Shown here: one piece after another, positions 34,089 to 43,769 of the stretch | Layout of the letters: every line of letters begins with the position of its first letter | How positions within the stretch are numbered: position 1 is the first letter of the stretch | NCBI GenBank assembly: GCA_002709405.1 | Contig: PAQV01000056.1 | Location: 1 to 64,000, forward strand | Length of the DNA stretch: 64,000 nt | Direction of reading: 5' to 3' | Source: Paracoccaceae bacterium | Lineage (GTDB): Bacteria; Pseudomonadota; Alphaproteobacteria; Rhodobacterales; Rhodobacteraceae | Program-made: the position numbers and the translations under genes | The notes under the pieces: generated by a model | What the model saw: only the letters and a program-made list of their open reading frames with translations | Databases searched by the model: none | What the model was told of the DNA's origin: nothing

Positions 34089-35177
34089 TTGACCCTATCA
34101 CTCTCCATGCCCGAACGACTGGCCCGCGCGCGGGCCGACATGCGGATGGGCGTGCCGGTGGTCATGCACCACCAGGATCGGGCCGCCTTGGCCGTGCCCA
34201 CCGAAACGCTGACTTCCGAGCGGTTGGCGGAATTGCGGGCCATGGGCGAGGCGGTCGTGGCCGTCACCGACCGGCGGGCTGAAACGCTTAAGGCCCGGGC
34301 CTATGACGGGGACGTGGCGCGCGTGGCCCTGCCCCGGGATGCCGATCTTAACTGGGTGCAGGCGGTGGCCGATCCGGCAGACGACCTGCGGGTGCCGATG
34401 AAGGGCCCGCTGACGACGCTGAGGCGCGGAGCGGCGGATCTGCACCGGGCGGCCTTGCAACTGGCGAAGTCGGCGCGGCTTTTGCCCGCCTGCCTGATGG
34501 TCCCGGTCGAAGACGGCCCGGCCCTGGCCCAACAGGCCGGCCTGACGCTGATCGACCTGGCCGAGGCACGGGGTCACCTCGGGTTCAGCTCTCCGGTGCA
34601 TGATATTGTCAGCGCGCGCCTGCCGATGGAGGTCTCGGAGGCCGGCCGCCTGCATGTCTTCCGGCCCGAGGACGGGGGAGAGGAACATTATGCCATCGAG
34701 ATCGGCCGCCCCGACCGGGCCAAACCGGTGCTGGCGCGGCTGCATTCGGCCTGTTTCACGGGCGACCTGATGGGATCGCTGAAATGCGATTGCGGGCCGC
34801 AGCTGCGCGGGGCGCTGGCGATGATGGGGGACGAGGGCGAAGGCGTTCTGCTGTACCTCAACCAGGAGGGGCGCGGCATCGGGCTGGCCAACAAGATGCG
34901 GGCCTATTCCCTGCAGGATCAGGGCTTTGACACGGTCGAGGCCAACCACCGGCTGGGCTTTGAAGACGACGAGCGCGACTTTCGGCTGGGGGCCGAGATC
35001 CTGAAAGAGCTTGGCTTTTCCGCCGTCCGGCTGCTGACGAACAATCCCGGCAAGATCGCGATGATGGAAAAGGCCGGGGTTGCGGTGACGGAACGTGTGC
35101 CCCTGAAGGTCGGCGAAACGGCGCATAACAGGGCCTACCTGGAGACCAAGGCGGCCAAATCGGGCCACATGCTGTGA
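34089..35177 (+). CDS. ribA: GTP cyclohydrolase II
   Basis: A 362-residue riboflavin-synthesis enzyme. The C-terminal half (about 170-362) is GTP cyclohydrolase II: zinc ligands Cys222, Cys233 and Cys235 (CFTGD ... KCDCG), then NQEGRGIGL and LLTNNPGK. The N-terminal 165 residues resemble a degenerate DHBP-synthase (RibB) domain without its acidic metal motif and are probably structural. Start at TTG 34089 is taken because GGTGG lies six bases before it; ATG 34107 has no such site. It overlaps the next gene by four bases. Confidence 0.9.
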   Translation: MTLSLSMPERLARARADMRMGVPVVMHHQDRAALAVPTETLTSERLAELRAMGEAVVAVTDRRAETLKARAYDGDVARVALPRDADLNWVQAVADPADDLRVPMKGPLTTLRRGAADLHRAALQLAKSARLLPACLMVPVEDGPALAQQAGLTLIDLAEARGHLGFSSPVHDIVSARLPMEVSEAGRLHVFRPEDGGEEHYAIEIGRPDRAKPVLARLHSACFTGDLMGSLKCDCGPQLRGALAMMGDEGEGVLLYLNQEGRGIGLANKMRAYSLQDQGFDTVEANHRLGFEDDERDFRLGAEILKELGFSAVRLLTNNPGKIAMMEKAGVAVTERVPLKVGETAHNRAYLETKAAKSGHML

Positions 35178-35668
35178 CCCCGCGCGACCTGGTCCTGACG
35201 CCCCTGGGGCTGCGTGTCCTTGGGCGGGTGCTGCCCTGTTCCGTCGGGCGCGGCGGGGTGTCGAATGACAAGCACGAAGGCGATGGGGCAACGCCAACGG
35301 GCACGCATCGGATCGTCGGCGTGCTCTACCGGCCCGACCGGGTGCAGGCCCCCGTGCCCTGGGCCCGGCCGATCCTGCCCGGAGACCTCTGGTCCGACGA
35401 CAGCGGCGACGTGGCCTACAACCACATGGTGCGCGCGCCCTATGCGTCCAGCCACGAATGCCTGCGCCGGGCCGATCCGCTTTATGATATCGTGCTGGTC
35501 ACCGACTGGAACTGGCCCGAGGCGACGCCCGGGCGCGGGTCGGCGATCTTCATCCACCAATGGCGGCGCCCGGGGTATCCGACCGAGGGCTGCATTGCCC
35601 TGCGCCGGGATCACCTGGCGTGGCTGGCCGCGCGGATCAGCCCCGACACGCGCCTGATCGTGGGCTAA
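35174..35668 (+). CDS. YkuD-type L,D-transpeptidase family protein
   Basis: A 164-residue YkuD-domain protein with the expected catalytic His128 (FIHQW) and Cys140 (TEGCIAL). L,D-transpeptidases cross-link peptidoglycan or attach lipoproteins to it and normally act in the periplasm, but no signal peptide is visible here. It starts at GTG 35174 inside the ribA stop (GTGA), so it is coupled to ribA. The convergent yggS-type gene ends three bases after it. Confidence 0.85.
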   Translation: MTPRDLVLTPLGLRVLGRVLPCSVGRGGVSNDKHEGDGATPTGTHRIVGVLYRPDRVQAPVPWARPILPGDLWSDDSGDVAYNHMVRAPYASSHECLRRADPLYDIVLVTDWNWPEATPGRGSAIFIHQWRRPGYPTEGCIALRRDHLAWLAARISPDTRLIVG

Positions 35669-35671
35669 CCC

Positions 35672-36331
35672 CTACCCCGCCGGCGGTACCCGATCCCCGA
35701 AAATGGCCGAGCCCACGCGGACATGGGTCGCCCCCAGGGCAATGGCCGATTCGAAATCGGCGCTCATGCCCATCGACAGGCCGGGCAGGCCGTTGCGCTC
35801 GGCGATCTTGGCCAGCAGCGCGAAATGCAGGCTGGGTTCCTCGTCGACCGGGGGGATGCACATGAGCCCCTGGACCGGCAGATCAAGGCCCCGGCATTCG
35901 GCGACAAAGGCATCCGCGTCGGCGGGCAGGATCCCGGCCTTCTGGTCTTCCTCACCGGTGTTGACCTGGATGAACAGGTCCGGGCAGGCTCCGGTTTCCT
36001 GGGCAATGCGCGCGATGGCCTTGGCCAGCTTGGGCCGGTCGACGGAATGGATCGCGTCGGCAAGCTCCATCGCCTGGCGGGTCTTGTTGCTTTGCAGCGG
36101 TCCGATCAGGTGCAATTCGATCCCGTCGTAGCGGGTGCGGAAGTCCGGCCACTTGCCGGCGGCCTCCTGCACCTTGTTTTCCCCGAAGATCCGGTGGCCC
36201 TGGTCCAGCACGGCCTCGACCCGGTCCAGCGGCTGCACCTTGGACACCGCGATCAGCTTGACCGATCCGGCCGTTCGGCCTGCATCGGCCTCGGCCCTGG
36301 CAATCCGGTCGCGAATATCCTCAAGCGGCAT
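35672..36331 (-). CDS. YggS-type pyridoxal-phosphate homeostasis protein
   Basis: A 219-residue single-domain PLP-binding protein of the YggS/PROSC family, with the PLP lysine Lys31 in IAVSKVQP, the FGENKVQE motif near 49-56 and the closing SADFESAI and RVGSAIFG. It carries PLP rather than catalysing a known reaction and affects B6 and amino-acid balance. It is single, convergent with the YkuD gene. Confidence 0.92.
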   Translation of the reverse strand: MPLEDIRDRIARAEADAGRTAGSVKLIAVSKVQPLDRVEAVLDQGHRIFGENKVQEAAGKWPDFRTRYDGIELHLIGPLQSNKTRQAMELADAIHSVDRPKLAKAIARIAQETGACPDLFIQVNTGEEDQKAGILPADADAFVAECRGLDLPVQGLMCIPPVDEEPSLHFALLAKIAERNGLPGLSMGMSADFESAIALGATHVRVGSAIFGDRVPPAG

Positions 36332-36450
36332 GGGGTCTGCTCCTGTCCCGGTGGTCGGGGCGACAAAACACCGATGCGGCGGAAATTGGAAGGCCGGGCG
36401 GGCACGTGGCGGCGCAAATCCCCGGGATCACGCCGGGGGAGCTACAAACG

Positions 36451-36478
36451 AAAAGGGCGTGCTCGGATGAGCACGCCC
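36451..36478 (-). terminator. Intrinsic terminator of porin gene 1
   Basis: GGGCGTGCTC and GAGCACGCCC with a four-base loop, followed on the minus strand by TTTT. It lies 27 bases past the porin stop. Confidence 0.82.
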
Positions 36479-36505
36479 AAATCTGACGGTTGTCAGGTTC
36501 AACTA

Positions 36506-37411
36506 TTAGAAGTTGAAGCGGACACCCAGGTCACCCACGGTGTTGTCGGCGTTGGAGCCGATACCGCCGCGCAGCGTAACACCGCCGCCCAGGTCGTGGA
36601 TGAAGCCGATGCCGTAGCCTTCGGTGTCGGTCGAGCCTTCGCCGTCGCCGTAGGAGGCAACGATCGAGGTGGCTGCGCCAACGTCGAAGGACAGCGACAG
36701 ACCGTAGACGGTGCCGTCGTTGGTGGCGCCAGCGCCCAGATCTTCGTCACCGACGAACGCGGTGCCCGAGAAGCGGTCGAAGTCGGCGCCCAGGGTCAGG
36801 ACGACCAGGCTCTGGTCGGCTTCGTTTTCACCGTAAGCAACAGCTGCGGTGAAGTTGTTGAAGGCATACGAAGCGCCAATGTCCCAACGGTCGTTGCCGC
36901 CGACTGCGTCGGGGTCATACGATGCGCCGAAGTTGAAGCCGCCAGCAGCGTAGTTCGCGTACACGGCGTTCGAGCCGACACGGCCGTTGTCGTCGAATGC
37001 CAGGAACGAGTAGTCAACACCGACGTACTGACCGGTGAAGGCTTCCAGGCCGGGCTCGTTACCGTAGTAGTTTGCCAGGTTGTCGAAGGCACCCGAGACG
37101 TTGCCGGCGTCAACACGCAGGCCGCCGTAGATCACCGAGAAGCGTGCACCGCCGAGGCGGCCGGCTGCTTGCTCGTTGATGCCCGGGGTGTCGTCAGCTT
37201 GCAGACGGACACGAGCCGAGAACTCGACGCCGCCGTCGGTGACAGCGTTTGCGTCGATGTTGATCCGCAGACGCGAGACCAGCGCGGTCTCTTCGGCGCG
37301 ACCTTCGTTGTAGCCCAGACCAAAACGGCCATAGCCGCTGAAAGACACCTGTGCTGCGGCTGCGCCAGCCAGCAGGACCAGAGCGGTCGAGGTGATAAGG
37401 GTCTTTTTCAT
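36506..37411 (-). CDS. Porin, Rhodobacter type (porin 1)
   Basis: A 301-residue outer-membrane porin. Signal peptide with cleavage after AAAAA near residue 20, then an antiparallel beta-rich chain opening with QVSFSGYGRFGLGY and ending in the outer-membrane signature Phe (GVRFNF). It has the acidic eyelet region and the Gly/Asn/Asp richness of Rhodobacter porins, which form trimers for small solutes. The start is ATG 37411 with AGGGAA upstream. It is a tandem paralogue of the next gene. Confidence 0.9.
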   Translation of the reverse strand: MKKTLITSTALVLLAGAAAAQVSFSGYGRFGLGYNEGRAEETALVSRLRINIDANAVTDGGVEFSARVRLQADDTPGINEQAAGRLGGARFSVIYGGLRVDAGNVSGAFDNLANYYGNEPGLEAFTGQYVGVDYSFLAFDDNGRVGSNAVYANYAAGGFNFGASYDPDAVGGNDRWDIGASYAFNNFTAAVAYGENEADQSLVVLTLGADFDRFSGTAFVGDEDLGAGATNDGTVYGLSLSFDVGAATSIVASYGDGEGSTDTEGYGIGFIHDLGGGVTLRGGIGSNADNTVGDLGVRFNF

Positions 37412-37769
37412 GATGTTCCCTCGGTTTAAGATTTCGCGGCCCAAACGAATGCGGACAGGCACGAGCTTGGGTATGCACACCGTGTCGCTCTTTTGAGGGG
37501 GTTTGTACAAGGTAGCGCATCGGAACCCGCAGCAATCCCCCCGAAATTGGTGCAAGGATGCCACAGTGATCCGAAGGGGCCGCCCCGCTTGGGCGTGGGC
37601 CGCGCGAAGTCCCTGTAATCAAGGCCCGCCGGGCATGCTTTTGCCCCGGGTATTAAGGTTCCGTTAGGCCCTCGCCAGGACAGGTCCCGAAGGCGGAAGG
37701 CGCAGGCGGCGCGCACGAGGTCAGCGCGCCGCCGAATCCAGTCGCCGCAGGGGCGCCCAGATTGCTGGC
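37412..37769. other. Intergenic region between the porin genes
   Basis: About 358 bases holding the leader and promoter region of porin gene 1 at the left and a hairpin after porin gene 2 at the right. No credible gene. A long leader for porin mRNA is common, but no specific regulatory site is recognisable. Confidence 0.5.
37705..37733 (-). terminator. Hairpin after porin gene 2
   Basis: Perfect 10-bp arms GGCGGCGCGC and GCGCGCCGCC with a nine-base loop, 36 bases past the stop. No T-run follows on the minus strand, so it may stabilise the 3' end rather than stop transcription by itself. Confidence 0.45.
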
Positions 37770-38690
37770 TTAGAAGTTGAACCGCACGCCGAGGTCGGCG
37801 ATCAGGTTGCTGTCGCCATTCTTGGGGCCCGACGCGCCGATCCCGCCGCGCAGCGAGACACCGCCGCCCAGGTCGTGGATGAAGCCGGCTGCATAGGCTT
37901 CGGTATCCGCGTCGCCGTCACCGCTACCATAGGACACTTGCAGCTGTGTGGCCGCACCGATGTCCATCGCGCCGGACACACCGTAGACAACGCCTTCGTT
38001 GGCGGGCGAACCGGCCAGTTCTTCGTTGCCGACAAAGCCATTCACGGCGAACCGGTCGAATTCGGCACTGACGACACCGATCAGCAGGCTTTCGTCCGCT
38101 TCGTTTTCACCGTAGCCCACGTAGACCGAGAAGCCCTGCGGGAAGTAATAGGTGAACGCGGCATCCCAGCGGTCGTTTCCGCCCACCGCATCCGGATCGT
38201 AGGACGCGCCGACCTGGAAGTTCTCTCCTTCGTAGAACGCGGCCACGGCGTTCGCGCCGGGTCCGGTGCTGGTGTATTCGAGGAATTGATAGTCGACACC
38301 GACATACTGGCCGGTGAATTCCTCGAGGCCCGGTTCGAACCCGAAGTAGGCCCCGGATTCGTCGAAGGCACCCGACACGTTGCCGACATCAAGGCGGAAG
38401 CCCTGGTAGATGGTCGAGAAGCGTGCCCCGTTCAGGGTGGCGCCCTGCTGTTCGTTGATGTTCGGCGAATCGTCGGCCTGCAGGCGGACACGGGCCGAGA
38501 ATTCAACGCCACCGTCAGTCACGGCATTGGCGTCGATGTTCAGGCGGAACCGCGACACCAGGGCGGTATCTTCGGACACGCGGTCTTCTTCATAGCCAAG
38601 GCCGAAGCGGCCATAACCGCTGAAGCTCACCTGGGCTGCGGCGGCGCCGGCAACGAGGACCAGGGCCGATGAGGCGAGAAGAGTTCTCAT
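37770..38690 (-). CDS. Porin, Rhodobacter type (porin 2)
   Basis: A 306-residue porin, paralogue of porin 1: both share QVSFSGYGRFGLGY, NIDANAVTDGGVEFSARVR (across about residues 51-69) and the end GVRFNF, while the middle strands and loops differ. Signal peptide ends near residue 20. The two may form trimers with different selectivity or be expressed under different conditions. Confidence 0.9.
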   Translation of the reverse strand: MRTLLASSALVLVAGAAAAQVSFSGYGRFGLGYEEDRVSEDTALVSRFRLNIDANAVTDGGVEFSARVRLQADDSPNINEQQGATLNGARFSTIYQGFRLDVGNVSGAFDESGAYFGFEPGLEEFTGQYVGVDYQFLEYTSTGPGANAVAAFYEGENFQVGASYDPDAVGGNDRWDAAFTYYFPQGFSVYVGYGENEADESLLIGVVSAEFDRFAVNGFVGNEELAGSPANEGVVYGVSGAMDIGAATQLQVSYGSGDGDADTEAYAAGFIHDLGGGVSLRGGIGASGPKNGDSNLIADLGVRFNF

Positions 38691-39053
38691 GGCGATCTCA
38701 TTCTATGTAACGGAATTGTAAAGGTTTATGGCGCCCGAGCGGGATTTTGGACGTCTCGTCCGGGTGTGACACCGATATGGGATTGTTCCCCGGTGAACGG
38801 AAGAAAGCGGCGGCAAATTACATTTCAAAACTCGCATGTGATGCAATTTTGCCACATTTCAACTTTTTCTCACATTGGTGTGAACGGGGTTGTTTCGAAA
38901 GGGCGGCACACCGGGTGCAGCAAGGGCTACGGACCAGGCACCACAGGCCGGTGAATGGCCGCATGCGCCCCGGGGGACTTGTTGTGCTGCGCGGGCTTCT
39001 CTAGAGATGTGTCGAAACGAACCCGGCATGCGCATTTCGAAAGACGAGAAAAG
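38691..39053. other. Intergenic region between porin 2 and the DUF3576 gene
   Basis: About 363 bases. An unusually AT-rich patch around 38810-38880 probably holds divergent promoters for porin 2 (minus) and the DUF3576 gene (plus). No credible gene and no recognisable operator. Confidence 0.5.
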
Positions 39054-39527
39054 ATGAGCTGGCAGAAGATCATGGCAAGCCTGGCCCTTGCGGGCGTGGT
39101 AGCGGGATGCGGCAATAGCGCGTCGACGACGGCAGCGACCGGCAGTCCGGCCGCCACGCGGGAAGAGATCGAGAACGGAGAGGGCGAGGACTCGATCTGG
39201 ACCCTGTTCAACCGCCCCGACGCCGAGGCCACCGTCCAGGTCAACCGCTACCTGTGGTTCGCCTCGCTGGATATTCTCAGCTTCCTGCCGGTTGAAACCG
39301 TCGATCCCTTCACAGGATTGATCGTCACCGGCTACGGCACCCCGCCGGGCGGGGGCACCTCCTACCGCGCAACGGTGCACGTGACCGATCCGGCGCTGGA
39401 TGCCCGGGCCTTGTCGGTGTCGTTGCAGACCCGCAGCGGGCCCGTCAACGCGGCCACCACGCGGGCCGTCGAAGACGCCATCCTGTCACGCGCGCGCCAG
39501 CTACGCATCGAAGACGACAAGTTCTAG
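39054..39527 (+). CDS. DUF3576 lipoprotein
   Basis: A 157-residue predicted lipoprotein of the DUF3576 family, lipobox VAGC near residues 16-19. The conserved core is SIWTLFNR and VNRYLWFASLDILSFLPV (across about residues 47-82), then GLIVTGYGTPP. Function unknown; the family is found in Alphaproteobacteria. It is followed by a hairpin and then leuS. Confidence 0.85.
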   Translation: MSWQKIMASLALAGVVAGCGNSASTTAATGSPAATREEIENGEGEDSIWTLFNRPDAEATVQVNRYLWFASLDILSFLPVETVDPFTGLIVTGYGTPPGGGTSYRATVHVTDPALDARALSVSLQTRSGPVNAATTRAVEDAILSRARQLRIEDDKF

Positions 39528-39563
39528 ACCCACTGGCGCAGCCGCCGTTTTCCCCCTATCACG

Positions 39564-39592
39564 ACGCCGGGCCGCACAAAGCCCGGCGTTTT
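39564..39592 (+). terminator. Intrinsic terminator before leuS
   Basis: ACGCCGGGC (39564-39572), eight-base loop, GCCCGGCGT (39581-39589), then a T-run of four (39589-39592). It is 36 bases past the DUF3576 stop and only 22 bases before the leuS start, leaving no room for a separate downstream leuS promoter. Confidence 0.72.
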
Positions 39593-39614
39593 GCATTGCA
39601 AGGACCAAGAATCC

Positions 39615-42179
39615 ATGTCGCGTTACTCCGCAGCCGAGATCGAGGCCAAATGGCAGGAAGCCTGGAACAAGGCCGATGTCTTCAAGGCCGAACGCCAGCC
39701 CGGCAAACCCAAGTACTACGTGCTCGAGATGTTCCCCTATCCGTCGGGCCGCATCCACATGGGCCACGTGCGCAACTACACGATGGGTGACGTGATTGCC
39801 CGCTACAAGCTGGCGACCGGGCATTCGGTGCTGCACCCGATGGGCTGGGACGCCTTCGGGATGCCGGCGGAAAACGCGGCCATGGCCAGCGGCGGCCACC
39901 CCAAGGACTGGACCTACGGCAACATCGCCCAGATGAAGGACCAGATGAAACCGCTGGGCCTGTCGATCGACTGGTCCCGCGAATTCGCCACCTGCGACCC
40001 GGAATATTACGGCCAGCAGCAGGCGCTGTTCCTCGATTTCCTTCAGGCCGGGCTGGTCTACCGCAAGAATGCCGTGGTGAACTGGGACCCGGTCGACATG
40101 ACCGTTCTGGCCAACGAACAGGTCATCGACGGCAAGGGCTGGCGGTCCGGGGCGGATGTCGAACGGCGCGAGCTGACCCAGTGGTTCTTCAACATCTCGT
40201 CGATGGCCGGGGAATTGCTGGATGCAATCGACGGACTGGACAGCTGGCCGGCCAAGGTCAAGCTGATGCAGCAGAACTGGATCGGCAAATCGCGCGGCCT
40301 GCAATTCGCGTTTGAACGCACCGATGGCGGCGAGATCGAAGTCTATACCACCCGCCCCGACACCCTGATGGGCGCGTCCTTCGTGGGCATCTCGCCCGAC
40401 CATCCGATTGCCAAGCAGCTTGAGGCCGAAAACCCGCAAGTCGCTGAATTCGTGGCCAAATGCCGCAAGGGCGGCACCACGGAAGAGGCACTTGAGAAGG
40501 CCGAAAAACTGGGGCTCGACACCGGGCTGCGGGTCAAGCACCCGCTGAACCCCGGCTGGGAGCTTCCGGTCTGGATCGCCAATTTCATCCTGATGGATTA
40601 CGGCACCGGCGCCATCTTCGGCTGCCCGGCCCACGACCAGCGCGACCTGGATTTCTGCCGGAAATATGACCTGCCGGTGGTCGACACCTTCTTTGCGCTC
40701 GACAACCCGACGCCGGTCGGAACCGAGGCCTTTGTCCCCGCCAAAACCGAGAAGGTGAAATGGGTCGACCATTTCGCCGGGCTCGACGAGGCCACGGGAC
40801 AAGAGGCCATCGACGCCACCATCGACTTTGCCGAGACCGCCGGCTGGGGCAAGGGCGTGACCAATTTCCGCCTGCGCGACTGGGGCCTGAGCCGCCAGCG
40901 CTACTGGGGCTGCCCGATTCCGGTCGTGCATTGCGACGATTGCGGCGTGGTGCCCGAGAAGAAGGAAAACCTGCCCGTCCAGCTGCCCTACGACGATGGC
41001 AACGGCACGCCGATCGACTTTTCGATCCCCGGCAACCCGCTGGACCGGCATCCGCATTGGCGCGACACCGCCTGCCCCGCCTGCGGCAAGCCGGCCAAGC
41101 GCGAAACCGACACGATGGACACCTTCGTGGACAGCTCGTGGTATTACGCGCGGTTCACCGCGCCCCGGGCCGACACGCCGACCAACATGGAAGACGCCGC
41201 CTACTGGATGAACGTCGACCAGTATATCGGCGGGATCGAGCACGCGATTCTCCACCTGCTGTATTCGCGCTTCTTCGCCCGGGCGATGAACATCACCGGC
41301 CACCTGCCCGACAGCGCGCGCGAGCCCTTCGATGCGTTGTTCACCCAGGGCATGGTGACCCATGCGATCTACCAGACCACGGGCGACAACGGCCGGCCGG
41401 TCTATCACTATCCCGAACAGGTCGACCTGAAGGACGGCAAGGCGTTCCTGAAGGACACCGGCGCCGAGGTCGAGATCATCCCCTCGGCCAAGATGTCGAA
41501 GTCCAAGAACAACGTGGTCGACCCGCTCAACATCATCTCGTCCTTCGGGGCCGACACCGCCCGCTGGTTCGTGCTGTCCGACAGCCCGCCGGAGCGGGAC
41601 GTGGAATGGACCGCCTCGGGGGCCGAGGCCGCGTCCAAGCACCTGGGCCGGGTCTGGTCGCTGTCGGTGAAGATCTCTGACATGGCCGAGGGCCCGGGCA
41701 AGGACGACGAGGCCCTGATCCGCGCCACCCACAAGGCGATCTTCGACGTGACCCAGGGCATCGAAAGCTTTGGCTTCAACGCGGCGATCGCCAAGCTTTA
41801 CGCCTTCACCAACCTGCTGTCGAAATCCAAGGCCGGGAAAGAGGCCCAATCCTTCGCGGTCCGGACCCTGGCCCAGCTGATGGCACCGATGACGCCGCAC
41901 CTGTCCGAGGCCATCTGGGAGGCCCAGGGCGGCGAGGGCATGGTCGTCACCGCACCCTGGCCCGTGGCCGAAGACGCCTACCTGGTCGAAGACACCGTCA
42001 CCCTGCCCGTGCAGGTCAACGGCAAGCGGCGGGCGGAAATCCAGGTGGCCAAGGACGCCGACAAGGCCGATGTCGAGGCGATGGCCATAGCGGAAGAGGC
42101 CGTGCAGAAGGCGCTTGACGGCAACACGCCCAAGAAGGTCATCGTCGTGCCGGGCCGGATCGTGAATGTGGTGGTCTGA
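39615..42179 (+). CDS. leuS: Leucyl-tRNA synthetase
   Basis: An 854-residue class I leucyl-tRNA synthetase. HIGH-type motif HMGH at 48-51, the CP1 editing domain from about 225 to 420 with the conserved [16 protein letters not shown] segment region, and KMSKSKNN near residues 624-631, followed by the anticodon-binding and C-terminal domains. The length is typical of bacterial enzymes. ATG at 39615 has AAGGA upstream; a TTG eight codons earlier lies in the terminator. It overlaps lptE by 14 bases. Confidence 0.95.
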   Translation: MSRYSAAEIEAKWQEAWNKADVFKAERQPGKPKYYVLEMFPYPSGRIHMGHVRNYTMGDVIARYKLATGHSVLHPMGWDAFGMPAENAAMASGGHPKDWTYGNIAQMKDQMKPLGLSIDWSREFATCDPEYYGQQQALFLDFLQAGLVYRKNAVVNWDPVDMTVLANEQVIDGKGWRSGADVERRELTQWFFNISSMAGELLDAIDGLDSWPAKVKLMQQNWIGKSRGLQFAFERTDGGEIEVYTTRPDTLMGASFVGISPDHPIAKQLEAENPQVAEFVAKCRKGGTTEEALEKAEKLGLDTGLRVKHPLNPGWELPVWIANFILMDYGTGAIFGCPAHDQRDLDFCRKYDLPVVDTFFALDNPTPVGTEAFVPAKTEKVKWVDHFAGLDEATGQEAIDATIDFAETAGWGKGVTNFRLRDWGLSRQRYWGCPIPVVHCDDCGVVPEKKENLPVQLPYDDGNGTPIDFSIPGNPLDRHPHWRDTACPACGKPAKRETDTMDTFVDSSWYYARFTAPRADTPTNMEDAAYWMNVDQYIGGIEHAILHLLYSRFFARAMNITGHLPDSAREPFDALFTQGMVTHAIYQTTGDNGRPVYHYPEQVDLKDGKAFLKDTGAEVEIIPSAKMSKSKNNVVDPLNIISSFGADTARWFVLSDSPPERDVEWTASGAEAASKHLGRVWSLSVKISDMAEGPGKDDEALIRATHKAIFDVTQGIESFGFNAAIAKLYAFTNLLSKSKAGKEAQSFAVRTLAQLMAPMTPHLSEAIWEAQGGEGMVVTAPWPVAEDAYLVEDTVTLPVQVNGKRRAEIQVAKDADKADVEAMAIAEEAVQKALDGNTPKKVIVVPGRIVNVVV

Positions 42180-42699
42180 CCGCAGGTCGCTGCTGCTGGC
42201 CCTGCCGCTTCTGGCGGCGGGCTGCGGCTTTACGCCGGTCTACGGGCCGGACGGAATCGGCACGACCCTGCGGGGCGCGATTATCGCCGACGCGCCCGAC
42301 AGCCAGGAAGCCTACATGCTGGTGCGCCGGCTGGAAGAGAAACTCGGCCGGCCGGCCAACCCGACCTACCGGCTGGCCTACACGATCTCGACCCTGGAAT
42401 CCGGCCAGGCCGTGACCGCCGCGGGCGACATCACGCGCTACAACCTGAACGGGGTCGTGCGCTACCAGCTGATCCGCCAGGCCGACGAGGCCATCGTGCT
42501 GGCCGGCAACGTGCGCAATTTCGCGGGCTACTCGGCTTCCGGTTCACCGGTCGACACGCTGTCGGCAGAACGCGATGCGATGCGCCGGCTTATGGTGATC
42601 CTGGCCGACCAGCTGGTGGCCGAGCTTTACACCTCGCAGGAACTGCCCGCCGGGTTCACGGCGACACCGCAGGCCGCCAGCCCGGACCAGCCGTCATGA
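42166..42699 (+). CDS. lptE: LPS-assembly lipoprotein LptE
   Basis: A 177-residue outer-membrane lipoprotein, lipobox AAGC at about residues 17-20 followed by GFTPVYG. LptE plugs the LptD barrel that inserts lipopolysaccharide. It has the conserved leuS-lptE-holA order of Alphaproteobacteria. Its start lies inside leuS (14-base overlap) and its end overlaps holA by four bases, so the three genes are one translationally coupled operon. Confidence 0.9.
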   Translation: MWWSDRRSLLLALPLLAAGCGFTPVYGPDGIGTTLRGAIIADAPDSQEAYMLVRRLEEKLGRPANPTYRLAYTISTLESGQAVTAAGDITRYNLNGVVRYQLIRQADEAIVLAGNVRNFAGYSASGSPVDTLSAERDAMRRLMVILADQLVAELYTSQELPAGFTATPQAASPDQPS

Positions 42700-43724
42700 A
42701 ACTGTCGGCCCGGGATGCGGATGCGTTCTTTGCCCACCCCGACCCGGGCCGGTCCGGCCTGCTGATCTATGGCCAGGACGGCATGCGCGTGGCGCTGAAA
42801 CGGCAACAGCTGCTCAAGGCCCTGCTGGGCGAGACTGCCGAGGAAGAGATGCGCCTGACCCGCCTGCCCGGGGCCGATCTGCGCAAGGACCCGGCCCAGC
42901 TTCTGGATGCGGTCAAGGCCACCGGGTTCTTTCCCGGCCAGCGCGCGGTCTTTGTCGAGGACACCCCCGACGCCGCCCACGTGGCCGTGGCCCAGGCGCT
43001 GGAAGACTGGGCGCCGGGCGATGCCTTCGTGCTGGTCACGGCGGGCGCGCTGAAACCGGCATCAAAACTGCGCAAGCTGTTCGAGGGCCACAGCCGCGCC
43101 GCGGTGGCCGCCATCTACGACAATCCGCCCACCCGGGCGGAAATCGAACGCGTTCTGGGCGAGGCCGGCCTGCGGGACATCCCCTCGGACAGCGCGGGCG
43201 TGCTGGCTGACCTGGCGCAAGAGCTCAGCCCCGGCGATTTCGCCCAGACCGTCGAGAAGATCGCGTTGTACAAGCGCGGTGACACCACGCCCCTGGGCCT
43301 GAACGATATCGAAGCCTGCGCCCCCCGGTCCACCGAGGCCGGCACCGACACCCTGATCGAGGCCGTGGCCAGCGGCCAGGGCGGCGACATCGGCCCCCTG
43401 GTCCGGCGCCTGCAGGGCCAGGGGATCAACGCGGTCACCATCTGCATCGCGGCGATGCGCCATTTCCGCCTGCTTTACACAGCGGCGGCGGACCCCGGCG
43501 GGCCGGCGGCCGGCGTCGGTCGTCTGCGCCCGCCGCTCTACGGGCCGCGCCGGGACAAGGTCGTGCGCCAGGCCCAGGCCTGGGGACCGGACAAGCTGCA
43601 GACCGCCCTGACGCTTCTGACCGACACCGACCTTGCCCTGCGCTCGGCCGGGCAGACCACCCCGGCGATGGCCGTCGTCGAACGCGCCCTGATCCGGCTC
43701 GCCATGCTGTCGCGCACGCGTTAA
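42696..43724 (+). CDS. holA: DNA polymerase III delta subunit
   Basis: A 342-residue clamp-loader subunit that opens the beta clamp. The N-terminal P-loop-like fold is degenerate, as expected for delta; the segment LLIYGQDGMRV at about residues 22-32 is typical. It is third in the leuS-lptE-holA run and starts at ATG 42696 overlapping the lptE stop (ATGA). Confidence 0.9.
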   Translation: MKLSARDADAFFAHPDPGRSGLLIYGQDGMRVALKRQQLLKALLGETAEEEMRLTRLPGADLRKDPAQLLDAVKATGFFPGQRAVFVEDTPDAAHVAVAQALEDWAPGDAFVLVTAGALKPASKLRKLFEGHSRAAVAAIYDNPPTRAEIERVLGEAGLRDIPSDSAGVLADLAQELSPGDFAQTVEKIALYKRGDTTPLGLNDIEACAPRSTEAGTDTLIEAVASGQGGDIGPLVRRLQGQGINAVTICIAAMRHFRLLYTAAADPGGPAAGVGRLRPPLYGPRRDKVVRQAQAWGPDKLQTALTLLTDTDLALRSAGQTTPAMAVVERALIRLAMLSRTR

Positions 43725-43769
43725 CCTTTCTTGCGACGGGGTGGTGGCCCCGATGCTCTGGGAGGCAAC

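Noticed and set aside
39501-41900. 799-residue minus-strand frame opposite leuS
   Set aside because: It is the antisense shadow of leuS; no recognisable domain.
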